DNA of 64,000 bases, taken from Zhengitettix transpicula. Its lineage: Eukaryota > Arthropoda > Insecta > Orthoptera > Tetrigidae. This document shows positions 1-11,629 of this stretch, piece by piece; the first letter of the stretch is position 1; every line of letters starts with the position of its first letter. The stretch lies in contig CM073590.1 in assembly GCA_037074705.1 (NCBI GenBank), positions 112,736,100 through 112,800,099 on the forward strand, written 5' to 3'. A program made the translations under genes and the position numbers. The notes beneath the pieces were generated by a model. It had not been told where the DNA came from, ran no database searches, and worked only from the letters and a program-made list of their open reading frames with translations.

Positions 1-504
1 TTGTCCAGATACAAAATTGCTCGACTTTGTATAAAGGTGTGTACTAGACCTATAACATGGAACGATCTACCGATTTATTTTGCAATCTAAGCGATCTGTA
101 AATACTGCACTGTGAATTTCTGCGATTTCATACTCGTTTGCTGGGCGTCCTGAACATTCACCGTCCCAAATAGAGGTCCAAACGCGTTTAAATTCGGCTG
201 ACCATTTCTTTAGGAGGGTAATAATTCGTTAAACGTCAGATTTTATTTTATATCTGACGGGGTTAAATCTTTAATAAATAATTTATTTCAATTGTTTTTC
301 ACGCAGCACCTACATTTGTTTGAATCTCTTGATTACAACAATAAGTAATTAAATAAACAAAGTTGGAAGTTTAGAGTACACGACGTCACTTATAATACTT
401 GACCTATTAATTACCAGTTTGTACCCGTGTGTAAAATCTGCCTTTGACGGCAATATTATTGAAGGTGGTAGCATGAAGCATCCCTCACAACACTAAATAC
501 ATAC
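1..504. other. Left-edge non-coding stretch (probable intron of the retinol dehydrogenase-like gene)
   Basis: No exon is seen here on either strand. It follows the donor of the last visible exon of the minus-strand dehydrogenase gene, so it is probably intron. One perfect 8-bp stem (CGTCAGAT/ATCTGACG, 10-base loop) lies at 234-259. Confidence 0.5.
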
Positions 505-3500
505 CTTCTCCTTCCAGTCTTCGCGCTAGTTCGTTAGCGAACAAAACGTTGCACAACTTGCTATTGTTGTAGAGCATTTGATGGCCGCAAGCTTTCGGTG
601 TATTTATCTTATCCACTTCGAGTTTCGCGTAGTGGTGCGCTACAGACGATGTCATGACGACCCTGCTCGGGGCAGATTTCTTCAATAAATCTGAAATAAA
701 TATGTTTTTAAAATGAAAAAAATTTACGACTGATTGAAAATAATGAATAAGAAAGATAACAAATTCCGAAATAAAGTGATAATATAAATACTCTTGAGTT
801 TTGTCAACTGACAAGTGCAGTTCTTCGCAGCTGACGAAAGGGACAAGTATCCCAGAAACGTATATATTATCACTTTTTTTTTGTCTGAATTGGCCATCTT
901 TCTTATTCAAATATGTTTCTACTCTTTAGATCAGTGTTTCCCAACATTTTTCTTACCAGGTCCCACTTAAGTATTTCTAATGCCCCCCTATGTAACATAT
1001 ACATATTTTACTATATTTAAAAAAATAATTATTTCCTAAAGAAGCCCAATTTCAACATCTTTATCACGGTTCTTCTATAGTAATAATTCTGTGCATAAAC
1101 AAAGTAATAATTTATTTTAATCAGAGATCGCAAAACCTATCGCCCATTCGAGCTTTTGTACGAAATTAAGTTCTTATTTCATTTAACACGCTGAGTTTGC
1201 TGCAGACTAGAGTAGACAACAACTTAGGGCACGTCATAGCAATCGTCCAACACAGTACGTACTTATTAGTACTCCTTCACTAAACACGGTAAATAATACT
1301 CAAGAGTACATTGTAGTACTCATTCCTACGATATTTTAAATGTGGGTATATGGAAAGCACCAAACTTAGCAAATGCTTATTTCAAATTGAGATACCAACA
1401 ACTTTTCCTTTAGTATAAGTAACAATCGTAGCTAGCAGTTTTTAAATTCTAGACGAGCTCATTTTCGAATTGCCCGCGTGAACATTCAAATTTCCCCCCG
1501 TAGGCCCCACGTTGGGAAACACCGCTTCAGAGTATGGTTGTTTTAACATAAAAAAATTTAGAATTTTTTCTGAAAATTAAACGGAAGTACTGGAGAATCA
1601 TATCACATGTTTACCGTGTTTTATCGTTATATTTATGCATTCAACCGATTCAATTATTATTCTAGTAACACATAACGAGAAAAATGATCCCCCGAGGTCC
1701 GAAGAACTCAAATAATTCTGGTAGTATGATTATCGGAATTCGAGCTAAAGTTTCAATCATGAAGGTAAGCGGCCATATGTCTACGTTTCAGCTTCTTCGC
1801 TTGCGTCTTCAGTTATGTAGAAGACCATTCTCGGGAAAACACGCTAGCTAGGATTCCCTTCGGAATGGAAGGTTAAATCACTTGGTGAGCCATTCATTTA
1901 TGCATTCTCCTTGGCGCTACAACCAATTTGGACGACTGCCGAACTGTCACGTTACATGACACATTCTAAATTTAGGAATGACACGTGGTCAGCGTGGCGA
2001 TTCTTCTTCAATGTTCAGTTTACTATTGTGCCAAGCGAATAGAATTTTCAGCATTATTTCTGGAGACGATTGTTTTAGAAATTTAATTAATCTTTTTAAC
2101 AAAATCACGCTCCGTTGTTTACGACCAGATGTTAGGATTTATCTATAATGTGATAGAAAAAGTTCTATCTGATTTCCTGGTATCAAATCAAATAGGAGCA
2201 TTTGCCACGTGCTCATAACAGAACCTGACATTATTAAATCCTTATTAACGCATAGGACCCAAGTTCTGCGATAAAGTTGTATTCAAACAGTAAATCAATA
2301 TTTTAACATGAATATGTTTTTGGCTTGACGTCAGTCGGAGAAACTCGTCACGTTACACGAAACTATTACACCGACATGGAGGGGGAACACGTACGGTGCG
2401 GGCGTTAATTACTTCAACGACAGCTGTTTCACTTTTTTTACTATCTACTACCCTATAAATTCGTTAACAACGATGTCAGTCAGTCAGTCATTCTTTCGTT
2501 AAAAGAATAAAAGTAACAACTTCGTAACCCTAAATAAGTCTAAAATGCTAAAAAAAACATATTAATGTTAGCAGTGGCGTTTGGTGTATATGAGCTCTTG
2601 TGCTACAGCACATAAATAAATTCAGGAAGAATGATTTTTTCTTAATTTTAAGAACATTTATAATACTTTATTATATGACTTTCAACTGCCTGTCTTGAGC
2701 CCCCGCGCTCCCGCTAATGTAGCCAGTGCACAAGCTTGCTCAGCACAAAATATCTGTTTATAATAAGAAATGTGCATGCGCAGAATTCCCCTTCACCCCT
2801 CTGCACCACCCGTAAAGCTGAACAAAGTGCTCACTGCAGCTTAGTGCATTCAATCAGGTCCGAGCCGAGTTATAACACTGAGGGGAGCACCGTAAAGGGA
2901 CGGCGTAAGAAGGGAAAAGAAATTAAATTTGAACCCCATTCAATAATTCAACTCTTATTTTAAAGTAGTTAATATTTTCTAAACAAATATAGTATTCGTA
3001 TATTCTACGTAGTATGGTTTAAAAAATATATAAACAAAGGTTATTTTCAAGAAAAGAGCATTTATAATACTTGCATCATCTATCGCACCGCCATCATGTG
3101 GGACTTGTTCCTGAAATAAACTTTATTTATAATATGCAAGAAGGAAAATACTTCCGTGTTATAAACTCGACTCAACTTGATGCTAATTATTCCACTTTTA
3201 AAAATTAGACACTATTGTAAATTATGTTGAAGGAATTCAAAATGTAACATATTACGGGTCGGGTCAGAATATTGGTAACCCTATCGCTGTTGCAGTGTCA
3301 TTATCCTACATAGATATCTTCGTTGAAATGGTTGCTTGAGGTGATGTCTCAGATATAATTTCAACTCAAGGGGCCGCCACCGAGTGACAGAGAGCGAAGG
3401 TTTTCCCGGTGAATTTATATCGAAATATAAATCGGAGTTTGCCCTCGAAACGTTATCAGAAACATTGGCCCTACTTGAAACCCGAGAATTATATTTGAAA

Positions 3501-6500
3501 CAAATTCATGATTCCATCTCTATTGAAAAAATAATTTCCTATTTTTTTTTTAAGTTTAAACACACATTACTCACCTGTCAAAAGCACGGTCAGCAAGAAA
3601 GGCGAAAAATGATTCACCTGCATTGTCGGCAAGAGACCATCGTCTGTTAATTTTTGTTTCAATGCACTCACTCCTGCATTATTAATTAATACGTCTAGTC
3701 TTCTTTCCGTCTTAATGATATCTTTGGCGAACTCACGTACTGAGTTCAGTGACATGAAGTCCAATTTTTTCACGATCACGTTCTTGTTATTCGTGTCATG
3801 AATTATTTCATCTGAAAACAAATGAAACACATTTAAAAAAAATCTTTTCAATACGTTCGATTCTACGATCGTAATTGTTTCGCCGTGCTATTTTACGCAT
3901 AGTATTGCGGTGTCAGCTTTACAGATTTTAAATACTGGAACTGAGGAAATGAAAAGGGCAACCTCCCTATAAGAAAAATGTTGCTACTCGAAGGAAAAAA
4001 CTTACACAGTTAAAATTTTAATAGGTAATAGGTTGAACTGTATGTTCATTTTCGACCTCATTGTAATATTTTAACCTTCAGGTTACTCATTTTTTAAAAA
4101 AATCTGACTCAGGGGTGGCCAAACGTAATGTTCACAAGTGGCGCATTGCATCTTTGCCCTTGCATACATTTTATTTATCGTGGATTTTGACCACCAATTC
4201 GAATCTAGGCTCTTTGTCGTGTCTACGGACGCAAGATGCAACTGAATGGCGCAAGGTTTATGTGCTGTAATACATATTGATTTAAATTCAATAATTTAAG
4301 TCATTTTACAAGGATAATTATATCTACAAACATACGTCTATTAAAAACGCTATTAAACACACGTCAGGGGAAGTCAGCTTCTAGCAAGCAGAGAAAAGAG
4401 AGAACAGACAAATCCAAGTTCCAGGTTGATTTTTGCTCTCAGTGCTGACAACCGTGATCCAGAGTTATCTTCAGTTAACGAGACTCTCAAGCAGCCATAG
4501 CACCATCATCAAGCGGTCACCCTCTCGTACTAGATCATTCCTGACTGTTGTAGATTGGTGTTTCATTAAACTGGTGTAAATTAATTAATTAATTGAACGG
4601 TGTTATTAAGTTATTCCTTTACGTCCTTCAGCGAAGCTGATTTTATCGTTATCTCTATTTGCTAACCTCTACCATGAACGTAAGACGGTATAACAAAGTT
4701 ATCGAGTTAAATGGCGTATCTGAACTCTTCTGTCAAAAAATTGGCGCATGGTATGTAAAAGTATGGAAATCCATGATCAAACAGGTTGAAAGCTTATGCG
4801 TATTATTCTTTTAATACTATGTGAGGCTGTGTGGTTTTTTCACCTGAATATTAATCTGTGAATAGTTTATTAATCAAATGGATAATCGAATAAATATGCG
4901 ATACTGAAACGTAGGCGATATTTTACTGTTACAGACTGAGCTTCGACAAATTTTCTCCAAAGAGCGAAAATAAATTAAATTAAATACAATGCTCGCTTAA
5001 GTAATTCAGTCATCAATGTTGACAATCTGCTGAAAAGTATGGTCCAAGGTCTCATTAACCTATGAAGCAAATAATACTTCATCGTTCCTTTTCGTTGACC
5101 TTTTTCTTTTATTTCACAGATGTGGTTGTTTTCGGAAAAATATGAAGGAGTCTACATGTTTTTCATTTTCATTCCAAGATAGATTTCATAAATAATCTCT
5201 GTATAAACCGAAAATACGGACCGATTTCGTTCTCATCCAGAGTACCTGCCAATCAACTTCTACTTGCCTATTTCTATGTAACCACACGACATGTTGTAAT
5301 CTTATTTCATCCTATTTTTCTATTCTAAGTAATCTTTCTTGGCAAGGATCACAATACACAGTTTCGTCTTCCAGGATCGGTCATACAAGTGTGTATGCAA
5401 GCTTTGTTGAATTTTTCTTCAGCATTCAATACACGAAAGGAAGCGCTTTCTGTCCTCTATCAACGAATCCAATTTAAATTAGCCACTCTCAAATATTTAC
5501 ATTCTTCTTAATTTTACTCTGTACAACTGTCAACACAACACAACTAATTCCACTGATTTATCAATGCTGAAATAGCACATTAAAGTATGAAAAATAAATA
5601 GTTTAGTCGCCAAAATTTTTAAACAATATACCCCTTTTCTTTCATTGAATATAACGTTGTATTATCTTCCCATTGTTCTAAAATAGTTTTTTAAATACAA
5701 CATTCAAATATATATGTCCATACTGATGCAATAAATTGTGATCAAAACTTAAAACTAATATTCTTAGCCTCTTATATTTGCCTCATTATCCTTTTCGTAC
5801 GAATAATCTGCCATACTGAGTACTTCCTCATTTCATTAGTCAAAACAGAAAAATTAATAAATTTAATTAGTTAAAAAGGACAATAAAAAGCATTAAAATT
5901 AAGATGAACTTCACAATTGGGTTTAGGAAAAATTAAGCTTGTATACTTTTACCTCTTGCTTTATTTGCTCGCTCGACATCTCTGCATGCTAGAATCACTC
6001 TTGCTCCTCTCCTGGCCAATTCACGAGCCGCCTCCTTGCCAATTCCTGCAAATATACAGACAAAACTAAATTACTAACAAATCAGAATCTGTTAGAATAC
6101 AGAACATGTTCAACTGTAAAAACGTGTTCTTAGTATCATAAAACCATCGTTATTACATTATGATCGCTGAAGTCCTAATCTACTATATTGTAATGTTCCG
6201 TAATTATGAGGTATAGTTGTGGCTGAAGAAAGAGTGAGGTTAATTCTCAAGCTCTAGTTATTTTATTTGGTATTGTTTTTCTTTACATTCAAAGTAACTT
6301 AATTTAAAATTTCTTACAATTACGAACAGAAGCTTGGATTAAGTTAATTCTATGTTAATTACAATATTTATGATTAAATCATATCACTTGAATACTTCTC
6401 AGTTTTAAAAGATAATTAAAAGTCCATGATTCTCATGTACTTATAGATATTAAGATATGAATTGTAGTTAATGACGTACCCCATAAATGTGATAATATTA

Positions 6501-9500
6501 ACACCAAATCGTATCAACACTGATACTTGAAACAAATTGAATGGATGACTGGAACCAGGAGTGAATCACTTTGGTTTGGGGGTAACAGGCTACATGAGGG
6601 TAATCCACCTGGTGGCAACTACCCTTTTAATAATATAGGAAGGGATTTGAAAGGGGGGATGTGGAAGGTTAGAGGAAGGTAACCAAGGGTTAACTAGGGC
6701 CCCCGGTTTAAGGATCCTACCCTGAATTTGCCTAAAAGTGATGCAGGACAAACTCTAGAAAACCAGCATCAGGTAGGGCGAACAGTAGGTACTTGTCCCA
6801 CACCCTTCCGATGGCGGGAGAGGAGTTTGCTGTGGGGTCGCAGCATTCCCTTCTCCGTGCCTCGACCGGTTTAGAAAGCAGCTGGCCGACTATTCTAATG
6901 GAAATAACGGACAAATCTTACTGAATGCCCAAGGTCTGTTATCCCGGAACATACACCTCTCAAAACAGACCGAGGTGCCTCGATTTTTGAGAACATTAGT
7001 TAAAAAAAAACAGAAGAGGAGGTAGCTTCCTCCAGAGGTCTCTGGGAAGATTCAGCTACGAGAGACTGCTCTCGCAAACTTCCTTTTCGATTCAGTTTAA
7101 ATAAATTAGCCAGTGGATAGAAATGTAATTGTTTAAAGTTTGAAATCTGATCTCGCATTGGTAGGCCTATATCCTGCAATCTCCAACTGTCGCCGTTAGA
7201 TCACTATGTTCTGAATCTTTCACAATGGTATTTTTAGTGTTTCATTATATATTGCGGTATATGAAACAAGCCACATGTAATTTTCCAGCAGGTTGTGAAA
7301 GTGAGAAAATTCATGTGACTGGTAGTACTATTCGTGCACTTTGTGGTACGATGAGTACCTCATTTATAACTTCGCCGACGAAAAGTACGAAGTAGACTTA
7401 AAAACCGATGAAAAGTGCCCACCATCGTAAATCCTCAGAAATTTAAAATATTGAAGATCGTAGGTGTATGTGTTGAATCAACAATGCTTGGGCTTCCGCC
7501 CGGGCCACAGTAGGATTGAGCCACGACGTTTCGATGGAACTCTCACCCATCTTTATCGAGTGAATCATTGAATTGAATTGCCCAAGAATTGTTCATTTAT
7601 CATTTAAAATGTTATTTTTATTAAGTAACAAAGCTGGTGACGACTGGCGGAAATAACTCGGTATTTTGATAAGACTGTCTATGTGCGCCCAGTTCGGTAT
7701 TTGGGCAAACTAAAGAATTTGTGTGCTGCACAGAATTTACTTCTCTATGCATTGAACATATGCTTTTTTTATATTTTACAATTGATAGTCGCATTAACCT
7801 TTTGGTCATTAGCGACTTACATCTGTTAAGTTCTACATTTGTATAACATATAAATTACTTTATACAACTCAGTTTTCAAAGTAAATTCTATGGGGAGGTT
7901 TATTGCTGTTGATGAGTTGCAAATCTCCAGCATTGACTGAGCGGCTATGGTTGATCTTATCTCGCTATATTTGGGACAAAGAGGACATGAGGAATTGTTG
8001 TGGGCTCCTTGCATGAGCTGCATGCCGGCTGCGGAGATCTGGAAATGAAGAATGAGTTAGTGAAACTGGAGTGCAATGTTCTTATTCTGGCTACAACAAC
8101 CTGTTGCCTTCGAATTAGTTCTTTCGGGTGCGATATTTCTCTGATACTGCTGACATTTCTCTGATGCTGCTGACATTTCTAAAGATGACTCCGCATTCCT
8201 CTGGTTTCACTGGTCTACTCCCCTTTTCCTCCAGTTCCTTGGGACTCTGCAGTCCCTGCTGGTGCAGATTGGCAGGTGGCTGGATCTTCCTTGATGGTCA
8301 GCTTCCATCTTCGCTAGGAGATCTGCCCTTTCGTGTCCTTCTATCTCCTTATGCGCCGGTAGCCAGGCTATAGTGATCCGGTTTTCTTTGTGCATAATTC
8401 TGCGTCTAAGCATATGCATTCACTTACATGCAATTCACACATTTATTTCTCTTAACTCACTATCTAATATACAATGTGTCTCCTTCACCAAATTAAAGTT
8501 CCTTCCATTTTATATATACTGGTCGATTTCCTCTGTGGTTTGTTGCGCCGCGCCGACATTGTTGGGTTGCATCGCGATATTGAGGAAGGCGTCCAGAAGT
8601 TTTAGTCTCCTATGCGAGGTCGACGAGAAAGTTTCTGACTGGAGCTCACATAGAAAGGACCTCAATAAAAATCACACCTTTGTTAATGTCTCATGTCTCG
8701 GCGAATAAAGTTGTTAACGAAATATTAACTTTGGTTTATTTATGCGTTAAAAAATAACCTGGCGCCCAGAAATTACGGATTGTAAAATTCGTACAAACAT
8801 CCAAATAAAGGCAGTATAAAAATTACGACGAAGATATTACATTTGGTCGCCACATCGTGGGACGTAATATTCGGTTACTCCACAATATATGTGTGTGCGA
8901 CAGAGAGGGGTGGTAAGGGTTCTTCTTATAGTCTAGATAATTCAACAGCTGACTATATGAAATCGATATAAAAAAATTAAACAAAATTTTATATTTGTAT
9001 TGTTAACATTAAGATATATGTTTCAAATTAATTAATTAAATTTCTAAATTTGATCTAATTATGCAAAATTTAATAATCTCATTCCATTTTTCTCAACATT
9101 GATAGTCTTCGACATTAGTTGGACATGATACTTGCATATGGGAGTTTATTCTTTCACTGCACTTAAGTTAATATAATTAAAAGTGAATATTTTCATTCTA
9201 ACTGTATGCAAGAGTGTAATGGTTTATGTAACAAATTAATTTTAAAGTTTTAGTGGTTCTCTAGCTCTAATCTTAGTAATAGGTAAATTTAAAATTTTAA
9301 TAATGACAAAATGTATAAATTGACATTGAAAAAATATTTAAAAATTGAGTAATAATCAGTCATTTGCATTGTCTGTTGGAACTATAAGCATGGGTACTTG
9401 TGTTCCAATGAGTTGGCACTTGGAAGTGAGTTCAAGTGTAGTGTCATAATTGTTACTTTCTGAAATAATTATCCATCAAAAGATTATAATGTCTGAAGTT

Positions 9501-10901
9501 ATGAGGAAAGTGTGTACTTTGTTAAGAAAAGGATACATTAATTTGAGTACTTTCTGTGGCCTCTTTTTCTCATATATTTAGTTACACGCTATTTATGGTT
9601 AACACAGCTAATGCATATAACAGAAAAATTAATTATAATAGCCAAATTGAAGAAGCTTGCTCGTATGAGCAATTTTCAAACAAATTCAATGGTGTTAAAA
9701 TCATATTTTTAGAACAATGTCTACTCCCATTACTGAAAAATATCTGAAGCTTGAACGATAAATAGATTTGTGCACAAAGTGCAATCTGTATAAAGAAGGC
9801 AAAAAAGATTTAAGAAATGAAATTCATATAGTGATGAACTTTAAATGTTAGGGGCTAGCTGGTTAAAATGTGACTATGCTTATTTACTGACCTTCCATAT
9901 TTTTATCTTTATATATTTATTTCAGTTTATTTAATGTAAAAACTAAATAGTAAATATCAATAATACAGTTGATTGTACAGAATTAAAAACTATGTGATGA
10001 ATTGGCTTTTATCTTTTGATTTAACTCAACTGTTTAGTTTTGTCAATAATATTTAAGAATTGGGAAAAATTTGAGAAAAAAATATATTGAGCACACCACA
10101 ATAAAAAAATATTTGCCTATTAAATTTTTGAAAAAGTTTATAAAAAACCATGATTTTATTATCAGTCATATGTTCTTCAATAGGAAATTTGGTAGTATCT
10201 TTTGATAATTTCCATTGTAAACGTTCAATTTCAAGATGTTTTTAATTTATGATTTATTAAAATTTTGTGTATCTGTTTTATCCAGTTAGATACATATTTC
10301 TTATGGTAATACTGTAAAATATTTTTATGTTTAACTGTGGCCCAGATGGTCAAATATTTTCATTTATTTTCCTGTTTATGCCCAGCACATTGTTAAATAT
10401 TATTTCAAATTTTGCCTAAAGCTACTACTAAATTTAAAATGATTAAATGTCTTGAAGTGTAATGCAATTTTTTAAATATATTTTTGACAGATAAAAGACC
10501 ATGGGGTGTATTATAAACATACTGCAATAAATAAGTTGTAATAATTTGAGAAGAAATATAGTTATATTAATTTATAAAAGTAGTTTTACTATTTTTACAA
10601 GCAGAGACAGAGTTTATAATAGCAATATGATTCTATAATAATTTGTTATTACAGTAGAAAACATTTTGATTGAGTGGCTCAACATTATTGAAAATCTATA
10701 AATATATTAATAATGAACTAATTGCAAAGCACACTTACCTTTGTTAGCACCTGTTACAATAATAGTCTTTCCATCAAGGCGTGCTTTACTCTTGCAGTGT
10801 CCAATAGTAAACTTAATGTAGAACTTGATAACAAATAAAACTACTAGTATGAGAAGAGTATATTTGTTGAATATTGTATTTAAAATGCATATTAAATCCA
10901 T
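505..10901 (-). CDS. Retinol dehydrogenase 11-14-like short-chain dehydrogenase, 3' end outside window
   Basis: NAD(P)-dependent oxidoreductase of the classical SDR family, expected to act on retinoids or other lipid alcohols/aldehydes at the ER membrane. Four minus-strand exons join with correct GT-AG sites and matching phases: 10739-10901, 5953-6045, 3575-3811 and 505-690. The visible part encodes 226 residues plus one base. An N-terminal hydrophobic anchor (about residues 14-30) is followed by the cofactor motif TGANKGIG (50-57), ACRD (which favours NADP), NNAG (129-132), the catalytic serine in MTSSVAHH (about 179-180) and the catalytic YNNSK (Tyr205, Lys209). The start is the only Met before the membrane anchor. 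The substrate-binding C-terminal third must lie left of the window. The substrate cannot be told from sequence. It is head-to-tail with SPEF1, 729 bp apart. Confidence 0.92.
741..912. repeat. Foldback repeat, copy 1 (family with hammerhead-like core)
   Basis: Arms at about 741-793 and 861-912 are inverted copies (AAGAAAGAT, AGTGATAATATA and their complements). The loop-side part at 831-860 holds CTGACGA, a GGGA/TCCC stem and GAAACG. It lies in intron 3 of the dehydrogenase gene, just upstream of exon 4 on the minus strand. Related copies are at 15.5, 34.7, 39.1 and 43.1 kb. Confidence 0.75.
932..1524. mobile_element. hAT-like non-autonomous element, copy 1
   Basis: A 593-bp unit with terminal inverted repeats CAGTGTTTCCCAAC at the left and the complement of CGGTGTTTCCCAAC at the right. 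It is flanked by similar 8-mers, CTTTAGAT (924-931) and CTTCAGAG (1525-1532), which agree at 6 of 8 bases. The 8-bp duplication and the TIR are typical of the hAT superfamily. No transposase is visible. A second, inverted copy is at 36109-37628. Confidence 0.75.
1525..3574. other. Intronic stretch with no recognised gene
   Basis: Intron 3 of the dehydrogenase gene. Short open frames here show no family signature. It holds a segment (about 1930-1985) that is repeated near 48490, and a TATA-plus-initiator-like motif near 2453-2495. Confidence 0.6.
2453..2495 (+). promoter_or_regulatory. Core-promoter-like TATA box plus TCAGT initiator repeats
   Basis: CTATAAAT is followed about 25 bp downstream by tandem TCAGTCAGTCAGTCA, which matches the arthropod initiator consensus TCAGT. 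Spacing is right for an RNA polymerase II start. No ORF follows, so it may be the promoter of a decayed LTR element. Inference from motif only. Confidence 0.3.
3812..5952. other. Intron 2 of the dehydrogenase gene; holds one hAT-type terminus
   Basis: AT-rich, without a supported gene. CAGGGGTGGCCAAACG at 4110-4125 matches a common hAT terminal inverted repeat, but the partner end was not found, so only one border is marked. Confidence 0.5.
6579..6998 (+). repeat. Interspersed repeat R-A, copy A
   Basis: About 420 bp that align along their length with 28204-28640 (plus) and with 62216-62465 (minus). Shared landmarks are GGTAACAGGCTACATGAGGG near the start, AAGGATCCTACCC, CTTCCGATGGCGGGAG and CCGAGGTGCCTCG. 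The ORFs in it are not conserved in frame between copies, so I treat it as a non-coding dispersed repeat. Class unknown; no box A/B or poly(A) tail was recognised. Confidence 0.8.
6999..8206. other. Intron 1 stretch with repeat remnants
   Basis: No supported exon. Minus-strand sequence at about 7520-7556 has a GATGG/CCATC stem followed by GAAACGTCG, resembling a decayed hammerhead core of Penelope-like elements. A 21-bp unit (CTGACATTTCTCTGATRCTG) is tandemly repeated at about 8135-8180. Confidence 0.4.
8207..8419 (-). pseudogene. RNase H fragment of a non-LTR retrotransposon
   Basis: A 70-residue open frame contains ITIAWLPAHKEIEGHERAD, which matches the C-terminal RNase H motif of I/R1/Jockey-type retrotransposons (W-x-P-A-H-x-G-x-x-G-N-E-x-A-D), with E and H replacing the usual G and N. 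No reverse transcriptase is attached. A truncated relic inside intron 1 of the dehydrogenase gene. Confidence 0.6.
8420..10738. other. AT-rich intron 1 sequence, no gene seen
   Basis: Very AT-rich with only short unsupported frames. An ATTACA end followed by TTTGGTCGCCACATCGTGGG at about 8836-8864 resembles the LTR end plus primer-binding site of the LTR family described below, in plus orientation, but is strongly diverged. Confidence 0.45.
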
Positions 10902-11508
10902 TTTGTATAATATTGTGTTTTATGAAAATTAATTTAATTTTTTCTGGATTCAATTGACCATTGTCAGTTGTTAGAATAAATTAATAATAAATATGTAAGA
11001 AGTCTTGAATTACAATTTGTTCACTGCATAGCACATTTAATATTCAATTGATTTTTTATGTTAAAACATGACTCTTTGCAATCACCAACTCTTTAATACA
11101 GAGTAGTCTTTTATCAAGTCAGGTGTAAGGTTCAACTTGCTTGATAAGCAAGCTACAGCTGTCTTCATAAGCAAGGCCCTGCAGGACTGGGCAGTTATTG
11201 ATTAGTTGACAGTTCTTGTATCCATGGAGACAGCTTACTAAGCAAAGCTTTACAAGAGCTATGTGGTCACAAAAGTGTAGGTGCACACACTGAATTGGAT
11301 GGTAATGTGATGAATATTTAAATAAAAACCATTCCCAGGACCTATTCCCCTTGATGAATATGTACATTTCTTAACTGTTTACCATATGCTAACAAACTAT
11401 ATGGACAACACCTGTGGTTAGTTTAATTAAAATCATTGATAGTTTTTTATTTTTTGTAATAAAGTGTAAAAATAAATATTTTATTGTAAAGATTCGTTTA
11501 ATACAGTT
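10902..11508. other. Spacer between the dehydrogenase gene and SPEF1
   Basis: Holds the promoter side of the dehydrogenase gene and the 3' flank of SPEF1. The 82-codon frame inside shows no similarity I recognise. Confidence 0.5.
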
Positions 11509-11514
11509 TTTATT
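11509..11514 (-). terminator. Polyadenylation signal for SPEF1
   Basis: AATAAA on the minus strand, about 116 bp after the SPEF1 stop codon. Confidence 0.55.
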
Positions 11515-11629
11515 GTAAACATGAGAAAATTTTCGCTACAAACTACTATTAAAAAGTAGTACTTTTTATGATTTCTATTAAATAATAGCATCTATTAAGT
11601 AGTTGTCACATTAGTAGTTTACAGTATAT

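Noticed and set aside
3384..3650. 88-codon plus-strand frame
   Set aside because: Overlaps the coding exon of the dehydrogenase on the opposite strand; no family signature.
8836..8864. Possible LTR end plus primer-binding site in plus orientation
   Set aside because: Too diverged to assign an element; no matching second LTR or target duplication found.
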